From contig NZ_JACXIY010000029.1 in NCBI RefSeq assembly GCF_014705655.1, positions 1 through 64,000 of the forward strand: a stretch of DNA of 64,000 bases. The letters are read 5' to 3'. The position numbers and the translations under genes are program-made. How positions within the stretch are numbered: position 1 is the first letter of the stretch; the number at the start of each line of letters is the position of its first letter. This document shows positions 7,110-16,291 of this stretch, piece by piece. Origin of the DNA: Paenibacillus arenilitoris (GTDB lineage Bacteria > Bacillota > Bacilli > Paenibacillales > Paenibacillaceae). The notes beneath the pieces were generated by a model that saw nothing but the letters and a program-made list of their open reading frames with translations, ran no database searches and had not been told where the DNA came from.

Positions 7110-8342
7110 TTAAACGCCGTAAACGTCCAGCGCCGCCTGCACGCCGCGTCCGGCCTCTAGCTCGCAGCCGTGGCGGATGAGCGCGGCTTCCAGCGCGCCC
7201 AGCGTCAGCAGCACGTTGCGCTTGCTGCAGCTGTAGCCCATCGTGCCGATGCGCCATATTTTTCCCTTCAGCGGGCCGAAGGAGCTGGCGATTTCGATGC
7301 CGAACTGCTCGAGCAGCATCGCCCGCACCGACTCGCCGTCCAGGCCGGCCGGGATTTCGACGCAGGTGACGACGGGCATTTTGCACGAAGGATCGCCGTA
7401 CAGCGTCAGCCCCATCGCCTCGATGCCGGCAACGAGCGCGGCCTCATGCCTTCGGTGCCGCTCGTAACGCGCCTCCAGTCCCTCCTCGAGGACGAGCCGC
7501 AGCCCTTCGCGGAGCGCGTACAGCATGGACGTCGCTTCCGTATGATGGTTAAGCCTCGCCGGACTCCAATAATCTTGAAGCTGGCCGATGTCCAAATAAT
7601 TGCTCTGGATCGGCCTCAAGGTCGCAGGCGCATCCGCGGAGACGCCCTCCGGCAGGAGCCCTCTCTCGATTTTTTTGCGTCTCTGCAGCTTGGCCTCCGC
7701 GCGCTTGTTGTAGGTGATCGGCGCCATGCCCGCCGGCACTGACAAACACTTCTGCGTCCCGCCGATCACCGCGTCGATCAACAGCTCATCCGTCGCGAGC
7801 CGGACCCCGCCGACCGTCGCGACGGCGTCGACGACCAGCAGCGCCCCCGTCTCCCTGCACACATGTCCGATGCCCTCGAGCGGCTGCAACCTGCCCGTCG
7901 ACGTCTCGCCGTGCACGAGGGCGACAAGCGACGGCCGGTGCAGGCGGATGGCGTCCGCGATCTCCGCGGGCCGGAAGACGGCGCCCCACTCCTTCTCGAG
8001 CGCGACGACCTCCCCGCCGCAACGCTGCGCGATTTCCGTCAGCAGGTAGCCGAACCGGCCGTAGATCGGGACAAGCACTTTGTCGCCGGGCTCGATCAGC
8101 CCGACAAGCACCGCTTCGATGCCGGAACGGGAAGTCCCGTCCACCGGAAACGCCCATTCGTTCTCCGTCATGAACAGCTCGCGAAGCATCGCCATCGTCT
8201 CGTTCATCAGCGACGTGAACTCCGGGTCGAACTGCCCGAGAATCGGGTAGGACATCGTCCGCAGCACGCGAGGATCGACCTCTACCGGCCCGGGGGTCAT
8301 AATCGTCCGCGGCGAAGGCGACCAATCTTTGTAAACCTTCAT
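7110..8342 (-). CDS. pucG: (S)-ureidoglycine-glyoxylate aminotransferase
   Basis: A 410-residue class V, PLP-dependent aminotransferase: Schiff-base Lys198 in VIGGTQKCL, PLP-binding Asp172 in VVDAVATVGG, and the N-terminal MTPGPVEVDPRVL signature. Gln37 and an Asn at 265 fall where PucG-type enzymes carry the residues that favour ureidoglycine over alanine (from family knowledge). The reaction makes oxalurate and glycine from ureidoglycine and glyoxylate. Start ATG 8342 overlaps the preceding stop by four bases (ATGA), so translation is coupled to the allantoate amidohydrolase. It is the last gene of the ureide operon. Confidence 0.9.
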   Translation of the reverse strand: MKVYKDWSPSPRTIMTPGPVEVDPRVLRTMSYPILGQFDPEFTSLMNETMAMLRELFMTENEWAFPVDGTSRSGIEAVLVGLIEPGDKVLVPIYGRFGYLLTEIAQRCGGEVVALEKEWGAVFRPAEIADAIRLHRPSLVALVHGETSTGRLQPLEGIGHVCRETGALLVVDAVATVGGVRLATDELLIDAVIGGTQKCLSVPAGMAPITYNKRAEAKLQRRKKIERGLLPEGVSADAPATLRPIQSNYLDIGQLQDYWSPARLNHHTEATSMLYALREGLRLVLEEGLEARYERHRRHEAALVAGIEAMGLTLYGDPSCKMPVVTCVEIPAGLDGESVRAMLLEQFGIEIASSFGPLKGKIWRIGTMGYSCSKRNVLLTLGALEAALIRHGCELEAGRGVQAALDVYGV

Positions 8343-9631
8343 GATAGCCTTTCCTCCCCATAGCCTATTCGGTAGAGCAGCTCCGTCAGAACGAGCGCGC
8401 CCGCTGCAAGCTCGCGCGGCTCCGTGTATTCCTCCGGCGAATGCGAAATGCCGCGCCTGCTCGGAACGAACAGCATCGCGGTCCTGCACCGATGCGCGAA
8501 CATTTGGGCGTCATGTCCGGCTCCGCTCGCCATTCGCCTCGCCGATACGGCCAGGTCGCCGCATGCCTCCTCAAGCTGCCGCGTCAGTCCGGCGTCCATC
8601 GGAACCGGCTCCTCGCGGAACCACGTCCTTCCTTCGATGCGCAGGCCTCTCTCGTCGGCCATCCGCTCGAAGGTGCGCTTCACCCATTCGCAGAAGCGCG
8701 CCAGCAGCTGCCCGTCGACGTGGCGCGCGTCCACGGTGAAGCTCACTTTGCCGGGGACGACGTTCGGCACGTTCGGCTGCACCTGCAGCCTGCCGACGGT
8801 CGCGACGAGCGGATCGCCGCGCCTGAGCGCCTCCCGGCGCAAAGCCTGCATCATGGCGCTCGCGCCCTCGAGCGCGTCCCTGCGAAGCCGCATCGGCGTC
8901 GTCCCCGCGTGGTTCGCTTCGCCGGTCACCTCGAACTGCAGCCGCCGCTGCCCGGCAATTGCTTCGACGACGCCGATGCACGCCCCTTCCGTCTCAAGCA
9001 CGGCGCCCTGCTCGATGTGCGCTTCGACGAAAGCGCCGATCACGCTCCGCAAGCTCCTCCTTCTCCCCGCGCTTTCGCCGAACCCGCAGCCGGTCATCGC
9101 GTCCGAGAACGCGACGCCGCGCGCGTCGCGCAAGCCGGCGATTTGTTCGAAATCGCGCTTGCCGACAATGCTGCCCGAGCCCCAGTAAGCCATCGGGAAG
9201 CGGCTGCCCTCCTCCTCGCACAGCGAGACGACCTCGAGCGCCCGCTTCGGCCGTCCGAAGTTCCGCTTCAAATGCGCGACGGCGGCAAGCCCCGCCGCAA
9301 TGCCGTACGCCCCGTCGTACATGCCGCCCTGCACGACCGTGTCGATATGCGAGCCCGTTAGAATGGCCGGCGCTTCGGCGTCTTCCCCCTGCAGCCGCCC
9401 GAACAGGTTGCCGACCTCGTCGAACTCCGCCTCGAGACCGCAGCCGCTCATCTTGGCCGCCAACGCGCGCTGCGCCGCCAGCCATTCTTCCGTGTACAGC
9501 AGCCGCGTCACGCCGCCGGCCTTATCCGCGCCGTACGATGCCAGCTCCGTCAACGTCGACATGACGTCGCGTTCCAATTCGTCCAGCAACCGCTCCTTGT
9601 CCCGCGGATGCGAAAGCACGCTTCGCGCCAT
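8339..9631 (-). CDS. pucF: Allantoate amidohydrolase
   Basis: A 430-residue M20-family metallo-amidohydrolase. The dinuclear metal ligands are visible in order: His in GSHIDTVVQGG, Asp in GMYDGAYG, Glu pair in SLCEEEGSRF, His in EAHIEQG, and His in SGAGHDAQMF. It hydrolyses allantoate to ureidoglycine, ammonia and CO2. Start ATG 9631 sits behind AAAGGAGG. It lies 31 bp downstream of the allantoinase and overlaps pucG, which fixes its place in ureide degradation rather than in carbamoyl-amino acid hydrolysis. Confidence 0.92.
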   Translation of the reverse strand: MARSVLSHPRDKERLLDELERDVMSTLTELASYGADKAGGVTRLLYTEEWLAAQRALAAKMSGCGLEAEFDEVGNLFGRLQGEDAEAPAILTGSHIDTVVQGGMYDGAYGIAAGLAAVAHLKRNFGRPKRALEVVSLCEEEGSRFPMAYWGSGSIVGKRDFEQIAGLRDARGVAFSDAMTGCGFGESAGRRRSLRSVIGAFVEAHIEQGAVLETEGACIGVVEAIAGQRRLQFEVTGEANHAGTTPMRLRRDALEGASAMMQALRREALRRGDPLVATVGRLQVQPNVPNVVPGKVSFTVDARHVDGQLLARFCEWVKRTFERMADERGLRIEGRTWFREEPVPMDAGLTRQLEEACGDLAVSARRMASGAGHDAQMFAHRCRTAMLFVPSRRGISHSPEEYTEPRELAAGALVLTELLYRIGYGEERLS

Positions 9632-9662
9632 GGCAACTTCCTCCTTTCCCGCCGGCGAATGC

Positions 9663-11042
9663 CTATCGCCCCGCCTTGATCCACCGGCCCTCCATCCGGT
9701 CGTCCACGCCTTGCCGCGCGTCGAATACCCGCCTCCCGGCGAGGTAAGTCGCCTCGATTTTGCAATGCATCGTCTCTCCGATATAAGGACTATGCTTGTG
9801 GCGGTGGTACAAATGATCAGCCTCTACGATATAAGGCTTGTTCAGATCAAGAAGGACCAGATCGGCATCCGCGCCGATCCGGATCTCGCCCTTGGCGGGC
9901 AGAAGGCCGAACCGCTTCGCCGGTCCCCCCGACAGCAGACGGCTCAGCCGCGGCAGCGGGATGCCCCGCTTCACGTGACCTTCCCCGATCACCGCCTCCA
10001 CCGAGCTCTGCGCGCCGGCGATGCCGCCCCAAGCGTCGAAGAAGCTGCCCGTCTCCTTCATTGAGACCGGACAAGGCGAATGATCGGAGGCGATCATATC
10101 GAGCTCGCCCGCCGCCACGGCTTGCCACAGCTTCTCGCGCTCGGCCTCGTCCCGCAGCGGAGGCGAGCATTTGGCCGCCGCGCCTTTCCGGTCCAGATCG
10201 GGCGCTGCGAAGGCCAAGTAATGCGGGCAGGTTTCCACCGTCACGTCGAGGCCGCGCCCGCGCGCCCTCCGAATCGCCTCCACGCCCGCCGAGCTGCTTA
10301 TATGGACAAAATGCAGCTTGCAGCCCGTCTGCTCCGCATAGAACAGCGCGCGGTTAACGGCTTCCAGCTCCGCCACAATCGGCCGCGAAGCCGCGTAGTC
10401 CGCCGGGGCGAGGCGCCCGGCGGCGCGCATCGCCGCGCTCAGCTTCGATACGAGCGGCTCGCTCTCCGCGTGCAGCGCCAGCACCTTGCCGAGCCCCGCG
10501 ATGATCTTCATCCCTTCGAGCAGCGTGTAATCGTCGACCTCGCGGAAGGCGTCCTCGCCCGGATCGCCCGGCGAGGACATGAACGCCTTGAAGCCGGCGA
10601 CGCCGGCTTCGTGCAGCGGCTTCAGCTCGTGCAGCTTGCCGGGCACGAGCCCTCCCCATAACGCGTAATCGACATGGGACCTCCCCTGCGCCGCGGCAAG
10701 CTTCCGCCGCAGCGCGTCGACCGTCACCGTCGGAGGGATACCGTTCAGCGGCATGTCGATGTAGGTCGTGCAGCCGCCCGCCGCAAGCGCGGCCGAGCCG
10801 GTCTCGAAGCCCTCCCATTCGCCGAGCCCCGGCTCGTTCAAGTGGACATGGACATCGATCATGCCCGCCATAACGATCAGCCCCGCGGCATCGACGACTG
10901 CCGCCGGGCCGCCTCCGAACAGCTCCTCCCCGAGCTGAACGATTTTGCCGCCCTTTATGCCGATATCGAGGCGGGCGACCTCCTCCTTCAGCACGACGCT
11001 GCCGTTTCGTATGATCAATTCCGGCTTGCCCCACCTATCCAT
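9663..11042 (-). CDS. pucH: Allantoinase
   Basis: A 459-residue amidohydrolase of the dihydroorotase/allantoinase branch: metal-binding HVHLNEPG near residue 65, the Lys that becomes carbamylated in VAGFKAFM, His in LALHAES, His in HFVHISS and the catalytic Asp in MIASDHSPC. It opens the hydantoin ring of allantoin to allantoate. Start ATG 11042 follows GGCGGGGAG. First gene of the minus-strand ureide operon, divergent from pucR. Confidence 0.93.
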   Translation of the reverse strand: MDRWGKPELIIRNGSVVLKEEVARLDIGIKGGKIVQLGEELFGGGPAAVVDAAGLIVMAGMIDVHVHLNEPGLGEWEGFETGSAALAAGGCTTYIDMPLNGIPPTVTVDALRRKLAAAQGRSHVDYALWGGLVPGKLHELKPLHEAGVAGFKAFMSSPGDPGEDAFREVDDYTLLEGMKIIAGLGKVLALHAESEPLVSKLSAAMRAAGRLAPADYAASRPIVAELEAVNRALFYAEQTGCKLHFVHISSSAGVEAIRRARGRGLDVTVETCPHYLAFAAPDLDRKGAAAKCSPPLRDEAEREKLWQAVAAGELDMIASDHSPCPVSMKETGSFFDAWGGIAGAQSSVEAVIGEGHVKRGIPLPRLSRLLSGGPAKRFGLLPAKGEIRIGADADLVLLDLNKPYIVEADHLYHRHKHSPYIGETMHCKIEATYLAGRRVFDARQGVDDRMEGRWIKAGR

Positions 11043-11172
11043 ACGGCTCCCCGCCTTTCGCGATCTAGCAGTCCGATTCCTTTAAAGAAACAGCCGGATT
11101 TGTTCATCATATTCCCGCCGTTTTTTGTCTATTCGTCTTCGCTCCCCCTCTTTCTTTGTTTGTTATGTTTCT

Positions 11173-11316
11173 TGACACAATCGTTGACTTAGGTACATCA
11201 TAATCGGCGAGCTTCAAAATGTCATTGTGCGCAATAGCCAAAAATATCCCATGATCATTGAACACATTCAATAACCGGCCGTTTACAGCCTATATCCGGC
11301 ATGATATATTGTGTCA
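11173..11316. promoter_or_regulatory. pucH-pucR control region with repeated ATTGTG motifs
   Basis: TGACACAAT (11173-11181) and its exact reverse complement ATTGTGTCA (11308-11316) bracket the divergent intergenic region, and a perfect palindrome ATTGTGCGCAAT lies between them at 11224-11235. Their shared core suggests binding of one regulator at several sites, PucR being the obvious candidate. The right-hand copy overlaps the pucR -10 region. Confidence 0.5.
11282..11310 (+). promoter_or_regulatory. Sigma-A promoter of pucR
   Basis: TTTACA (11282-11287), 17-bp spacer, TATATT (11305-11310), about 35 bp upstream of the pucR start codon. The ATTGTGTCA motif overlaps its -10 end. Confidence 0.65.
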
Positions 11317-11349
11317 TATAATCTAACACAACTTAAAGGCGGTGCCGTC

Positions 11350-13023
11350 ATGCTGCTTAAGGAGCTTCTCGCTCTTCCCATTTACGCGAACGCGAAGGTC
11401 GTAGCCGGTAATGCCGGCACGGCAAATAGCGTCCAATCGGTCAATATTATGGACGCCCCGGATATTATCCATTATTTGAAACCGCAGGAGCTGCTGCTGA
11501 CGACCGGCTACGCAATGAAGGACCATCCGGAAGCGCTGCTCGCCCTCGTCGCGAATATGGCCGAGGTCGGCTGCGCCGGGCTCGCCATCAAGACGAAGCG
11601 GTTTTTCCGGGAGGTGCCGGAGGACGTGCTGCGGCACGCGGAAGAACTCCGGTTCCCGATTATCGAGCTTTCTTTGGAGCAATCGCTGGGCGATTTGGCC
11701 AACTATTCGCTAAGTCATATTCTTGAGAAGCGCACGGAGGAGCTGCGCTACGCTTTGTCGGCGCACAAGCGATTCTCGCAAATGATTTTGCAAGGCAAGA
11801 GCATGCAGGACGTCACCGAGGCGCTTGCGCGGCTGATCGGGTCGCCGGTCATGCTGCTGGACGGTCGGCACGCGCCGCTCTGCCGTTCGGCCTCGATGAC
11901 GGAGCAGCTGAGCCGCAGCTTGCTCCCCCGGTTGCAGGCGGAGGAGCTCGGGACTCGCTCCCCGCATGTCGCACGTACGCTGCAGCTTGTCCCGTTGGAA
12001 GCCGGCGGCATCGTATATCAGGCAGCCGAGCTGCAGCCCGTCGTCACTTTCCAGCAAGCCGGCTGCTTAATTGCCTTAACAAGCAGCGGCATTAATCAAC
12101 AGGCCAGCCTGACCAAGCACGCGATGGAGCAGGCCGCCAACGTTCTCGGGCTGGAGATGCTGAAGGAGCAAGCGGTCAAGGAGCGTTCCCGCCGCTACAA
12201 AAACGAGTTTTTTTCCGATTTCGTCGACGGGCTGATCACATCGGAGCAGGAGCTGATTCACCGCGGCAACAACTACGGCCTTCTTCATTACCCCGTCTAC
12301 ATCAGCGTCGTCGCAAGACGCGACGCCCCGTTCGGACGGCAAATCGCCACCGGCGAACCGGACCTCGACTGGCGGTATATATCCGAGCGCGACCGCCACT
12401 ACGACCTGCTGAAGAGCGAATTCGCCAAGCTTGATTTGCGGTTCGTCCTGTTTACCAAGAACGAATACTTCTGCTTTCTCCTTGCGCTGCGCGCGGGACA
12501 AGACGTCGGATACGCGAAGGACAGCTTGTTCATCGAGCAGCTGAAGGGCATCGTATCGGTCCTGGGCGAAGCGCACGGCATTCCGATTTCGATCGGCGTC
12601 GGCAAGCCCGTCCCGCAGCTGTCCGACATTCCGCTCTCCTACAAGGAGGCGGTCGAAGCGCTGCAGACCGGGTATGACGCCCGCAAGAAGCAATTCGTTC
12701 AGCCGTACCGCGCCAAGAACATAAGCAGCCTCCTCCGGATGATTCCGAAGGAGGAGCTTAGGGAGTACTACAACGAGACGTTCAAGGATTTGCTCCGTAT
12801 CGAAGGCAAGGAGCGAAGCGATCTGCTCAAGACGCTTAGCACGTTCTACGACACGCACTGCCAGCTTGCGGAGACCGCCAAGCTGCTGTTCGTGCACCGC
12901 AACACCGTCACCTACCGCCTCGACAAATGCGAGAGGCTTACCGGCCGCGATCTGCGCGATCCCGTCGAGAGCCTCCGCTTCCGCACCGCCTTTCAGATGG
13001 AGTCGCTCATCCAGACGGACTAA
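11350..13023 (+). CDS. pucR: PucR-family purine catabolism regulator
   Basis: A 557-residue regulator. The N-terminal part (from MLLKELLALP) is the PucR sensor domain, a central GGDEF-like region follows, and the C-terminal 60 residues hold the helix-turn-helix HCQLAETAKLLFVHRNTVTY with RLDKCERLTGRDLRDP. ATG 11350 is chosen since AAAGGCGG precedes it and the family starts with this motif; the frame is open 13 codons further upstream. It is divergent from the ureide operon and almost certainly its activator in the presence of ureides (known for the B. subtilis homologue). Confidence 0.93.
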   Translation: MLLKELLALPIYANAKVVAGNAGTANSVQSVNIMDAPDIIHYLKPQELLLTTGYAMKDHPEALLALVANMAEVGCAGLAIKTKRFFREVPEDVLRHAEELRFPIIELSLEQSLGDLANYSLSHILEKRTEELRYALSAHKRFSQMILQGKSMQDVTEALARLIGSPVMLLDGRHAPLCRSASMTEQLSRSLLPRLQAEELGTRSPHVARTLQLVPLEAGGIVYQAAELQPVVTFQQAGCLIALTSSGINQQASLTKHAMEQAANVLGLEMLKEQAVKERSRRYKNEFFSDFVDGLITSEQELIHRGNNYGLLHYPVYISVVARRDAPFGRQIATGEPDLDWRYISERDRHYDLLKSEFAKLDLRFVLFTKNEYFCFLLALRAGQDVGYAKDSLFIEQLKGIVSVLGEAHGIPISIGVGKPVPQLSDIPLSYKEAVEALQTGYDARKKQFVQPYRAKNISSLLRMIPKEELREYYNETFKDLLRIEGKERSDLLKTLSTFYDTHCQLAETAKLLFVHRNTVTYRLDKCERLTGRDLRDPVESLRFRTAFQMESLIQTD

Positions 13024-13039
13024 TTGCGATTGAAGGGGG

Positions 13040-13888
13040 CTATAGCCCCCGTCTTGCCTTCATGCAGTTCAGCCGGTACGTTTTGCCGTATGCCTTGCCG
13101 TAACGGATAATTCGGCGAAGCATGCTCTTATCGGACAGTACCGCGAACGGACACGGATCCGGCGTTGTGTTGACCTCCAAAATCCACGGCTTCATGTTGC
13201 GGTCGATCGCCAAATCGAGGCCGATTTCGACGAGGCCCGGATAAGTGCGCTTGAGCCGCTTGACCGTGCGAAGGCCCAGTTCGTCCATTCGCTCCATGAG
13301 CCGGTACGTTCGGGCTGGACTGACGAAGTTTTTCAGCAGATACGTCGTTGGGTAGATCGTGCCGCCCTGGCTGCCGTTCGTGACGATTTTGCGGGGATGC
13401 GCCACCCGGCCGACCGAGCCCGTCGCCTCCCATCCGCCTTGCGGCGCCCTTTGTACGACGAGGCGAACGTCGAAGACGCGTCCCTTATGCTTGAGCATGC
13501 GGACGCCTTTTTGGGCAAGGTAGCTTGCTCCATCGGTGTGCCTCATGAGCGACGAGTAGAACGATTCATAGTCCGGGAACGTTCTTTTCGTTTCCTTCAG
13601 CTGATACGAGTATCTTACCCGCTCGCGCCCCCGCCTCGTCGACACTTTCCTATCCGTCTTCATAACCCCGCGCCCAAGCGACCCGAAAGTCGGCTTCACG
13701 TACACCATGCCGTATTTGCGCAGCATGTCGTACAAATTATCCATCGTCAGTCTCTTCGTCTCCGGAATATGGCTTCCCAGCCAGCCGTCGGTTTGCAGCA
13801 CCTTCGTTTTGATCCACTTGTTCGCCACTCGTCTGCCGGAACTCCCGCTGACGCGGACCGTTTTGGCCTTTCCTGATCTTCTTTTCAC
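13040..13888 (-). CDS. YheC/YheD-family spore-coat-associated ATP-grasp protein
   Basis: A 282-residue ATP-grasp protein. MVYVKPTFGSLGRGVMK gives the nucleotide lysine and glycine loop, VFDVRLVVQR the middle strand, and VEIGLDLAIDRNMKPWILEVNTTPDPCPF the metal-binding end (the family motif EVNTxPDP). Start is taken as GTG 13888 behind GGAGGG; an upstream TTG at 13909 lacks a site. Homologues in Bacillus are found on endospores; the ligated substrate is unknown. Converges with pucR across 16 bp. Confidence 0.85.
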   Translation of the reverse strand: MKRRSGKAKTVRVSGSSGRRVANKWIKTKVLQTDGWLGSHIPETKRLTMDNLYDMLRKYGMVYVKPTFGSLGRGVMKTDRKVSTRRGRERVRYSYQLKETKRTFPDYESFYSSLMRHTDGASYLAQKGVRMLKHKGRVFDVRLVVQRAPQGGWEATGSVGRVAHPRKIVTNGSQGGTIYPTTYLLKNFVSPARTYRLMERMDELGLRTVKRLKRTYPGLVEIGLDLAIDRNMKPWILEVNTTPDPCPFAVLSDKSMLRRIIRYGKAYGKTYRLNCMKARRGL

Positions 13889-14048
13889 TATTTCCCTCCA
13901 CTCTTTCAAGTACTCTCTTTAGCATACGAACCTTTTTCAAAATGGATGTAGGCCGCTATCGTCATAAACAGAACCAATAGTAATCGACGACATAAACTTT
14001 ATTAGCAAATGAAACTGATATGTTTGTTTTTGGGAGGTTCGAGAGATC

Positions 14049-15299
14049 GTGCAAAGCCTATCACCGCTTCGGAAGCAGATTGCCCGAATCAGCCGCTATC
14101 ACCCCTGGTACTCCGATTTGCTTGAGCAGCAAGGCATCGACGCCAACTCCGCGGAGCTGGCGGAGCTCCCGCTCATGACGGCGGACATTCTGGAGAAGCA
14201 TTATTTCACGCAGCAAAATAGGACGGAGCCCGGACTTTCCGTATACCGGACATCCGGTACTTCCTCCGGCATCCGCAAGGCGATCTACTACTCCGAGGAA
14301 GACGACGAGAGCTATATCGCGAGCAAAGCCGATTGCTTTCGGGAATTTTTGGAGATCAAGACGAACGGCGGCGCTTCGGCCGAAAGCCGCCAGCTGTCCG
14401 TTCGCACGGCGCTCGCGGACATGGGAACCGGGCATGCGGCCGGCACCGCGCTGACGATTTTTGAACGGTTGGGCTTGCGGGCGGAGTCGCTTTCCTTCTC
14501 CCTGCCGATCGAAGAGCATATGAAGAAGCTTGAATCGTTCCGACCGGAGCTTCTCTACACGATGCCGTCCATCCTGGAAGCGATCGCGCGCGCGGCGTCC
14601 GATCCGACGAGCTACGGCATTCGCAAAATCATTCTGGTCGGCGAAATCGCGACGCCCGAGTGGCAGGCGAACATGGCGCAGCGATTCGGGCTAACCCCAC
14701 TCGATCTGCTGGATACGTACGGCTCGATCGAAATCGGCGCCATCGCTTCCTATTCGCACGAGCTCGGGCAATACGTCATGGCGGACGGCGTTTATGCCGA
14801 AGCCGTGCCGGCCGAGCGGATCGATCCGCGGTTCGAGCCGTTGCAGGAGAACGAGTCGGTGCTCGTGCTCACCTCGTACGTTCGATCGCTTTTCCCTGCC
14901 ATCCGTTACGTGACCTATGACGTGGTCAGAGATTTCAGAACGATAGAGATAGACGGCGTGCCGCGGCAATGCTTCACCTGCCTCTCCAAGCGGATCGGCG
15001 CGGATTTGAAGCACGGCGAGAAAATCAGCATCTACGACATCGAAAGCGTCGTGCATCAATTCGCCAAGGACGCGGAGCTGCGGGTGCGGATAAGGGATAA
15101 CAAGCTGTCCGTTCATATTCGAAGCAGGGCGCTGGACGACGCGATGCTCGCCGCGATTTCGCATGCGCTCGAACACAAGATCGAAGATATCGGTCTCATG
15201 ATCAAAAACCGCATATTGGACGGCATCGCCGTAACTCGCGCGGCGGATGACGAGCAGCTTGAGCGGGGATCGGTTAAGTCGAAGAAACTATATTTTTGA
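14049..15299 (+). CDS. PaaK/CoF-synthetase-like adenylate-forming enzyme
   Basis: A 416-residue member of the phenylacetate-CoA ligase/coenzyme F390 synthetase-like group. The nucleotide loop is YRTSGTSSGIRKAIYYSEED (about residues 66-85), the acyl-adenylate core contains TYGSIEIGAIA, and a short C-terminal lid follows. Start GTG 14049 lies behind GGGAGGT. It probably activates a carboxylate with ATP. It heads a three-gene cluster with sbnA (14 bp gap) and sbnB (overlapping), so its acid, or the amine that accepts it, is likely L-2,3-diaminopropionate (inference). No CoA-binding residues can be assigned by eye. Confidence 0.72.
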   Translation: MQSLSPLRKQIARISRYHPWYSDLLEQQGIDANSAELAELPLMTADILEKHYFTQQNRTEPGLSVYRTSGTSSGIRKAIYYSEEDDESYIASKADCFREFLEIKTNGGASAESRQLSVRTALADMGTGHAAGTALTIFERLGLRAESLSFSLPIEEHMKKLESFRPELLYTMPSILEAIARAASDPTSYGIRKIILVGEIATPEWQANMAQRFGLTPLDLLDTYGSIEIGAIASYSHELGQYVMADGVYAEAVPAERIDPRFEPLQENESVLVLTSYVRSLFPAIRYVTYDVVRDFRTIEIDGVPRQCFTCLSKRIGADLKHGEKISIYDIESVVHQFAKDAELRVRIRDNKLSVHIRSRALDDAMLAAISHALEHKIEDIGLMIKNRILDGIAVTRAADDEQLERGSVKSKKLYF

Positions 15300-15313
15300 G
15301 AGGTGCTTCGTTC

Positions 15314-16291
15314 ATGGCGGAAAACATGCTGTCCATTATCGGAAACACGCCGCTCGTCCGGCTGTCGAAGCTGTTCGCGAACGACCGCGGCATACAAGTG
15401 TACGCTAAGCTAGAGCTGCTTAACCCGAACGGAAGCGCCAAGGACCGTTCGGCCGCGCGCATCATCGCTTCGGCACTGGAGCAGGGCCACATCGGGCCCG
15501 GATCGGTCATCGTCGAGTCCAGCTCGGGCAATATGGCGATCAGCCTCGCGGCAATTTGCTCTTATCTCGGCATGCGTTTCATCTGCGTCATCGATCCGAA
15601 GACGTCCGGGCAGAACGTACGGATCATGCAGGCTTATGGAGCCGAGATCGAACGCGTCGACGAACCGGATCCGGCCACCGGCGAATTCCTGCCGGCCAGG
15701 CTGCACCGCGTTCGGCAACTGCTAAGCCGCATTCCGGGCAGTTACTGGCCGAATCAATACGAGAACGAAAACAACTATATGTCCCATTATGATGGAACGA
15801 TGCGGGAAATTGCGGATTCGCTGGGTGTCGTCGATTACGTCGTCGGGGGCGTCAGCACCTGTGGCACGATGCTGGGCTGCGCGCAATACGCGCGCGATCA
15901 TCAGCTTCCCGCGAAGATCGTCGCCGTCGACGCGGCGGGCAGCGTGATTTTCGGAGGCGCGAAAGGATATCGGCGGTTTCCCGGGCTCGGGGCGGGAATC
16001 GTTCCCCCGTTCGGGCAAACCCGGTTTATGGATTATGCCTTCAATATCACCGATCTCGACATGGTCATCGGCTGCAGGGAGCTCGTGCGTCACGAATCGA
16101 TCATGGCGGGGCCTTCCTCGGGAGCGGTAATCTCGGCTTTGAAACAACTTATGCCCGGAATCCCCGACCATTCGGTATGCGTCGTTATTTTGCATGATCG
16201 GGGAGAACGGTATATGGATACGGTCTATAGCGACGAATGGGTGGAACAACAATTCGGCCGCGATAGTTTAAGAGAGAGAGGTTATTCGTAG
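15314..16291 (+). CDS. sbnA: SbnA-like N-(2-amino-2-carboxyethyl)-L-glutamate synthase
   Basis: A 325-residue fold-type II PLP enzyme of the cysteine-synthase group. Schiff-base Lys43 lies in NPNGSAKDRSA, the substrate loop is ESSSGNMAIS, and it carries the SbnA marker WPNQYENENN followed by SHY. The known reaction condenses O-phospho-L-serine with L-glutamate to N-(1-amino-1-carboxy-2-ethyl)-glutamate, the first step to L-2,3-diaminopropionate. ATG 15314 follows GAGGTG, which overlaps the upstream stop codon. Its stop overlaps the sbnB GTG. Confidence 0.88.
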   Translation: MAENMLSIIGNTPLVRLSKLFANDRGIQVYAKLELLNPNGSAKDRSAARIIASALEQGHIGPGSVIVESSSGNMAISLAAICSYLGMRFICVIDPKTSGQNVRIMQAYGAEIERVDEPDPATGEFLPARLHRVRQLLSRIPGSYWPNQYENENNYMSHYDGTMREIADSLGVVDYVVGGVSTCGTMLGCAQYARDHQLPAKIVAVDAAGSVIFGGAKGYRRFPGLGAGIVPPFGQTRFMDYAFNITDLDMVIGCRELVRHESIMAGPSSGAVISALKQLMPGIPDHSVCVVILHDRGERYMDTVYSDEWVEQQFGRDSLRERGYS

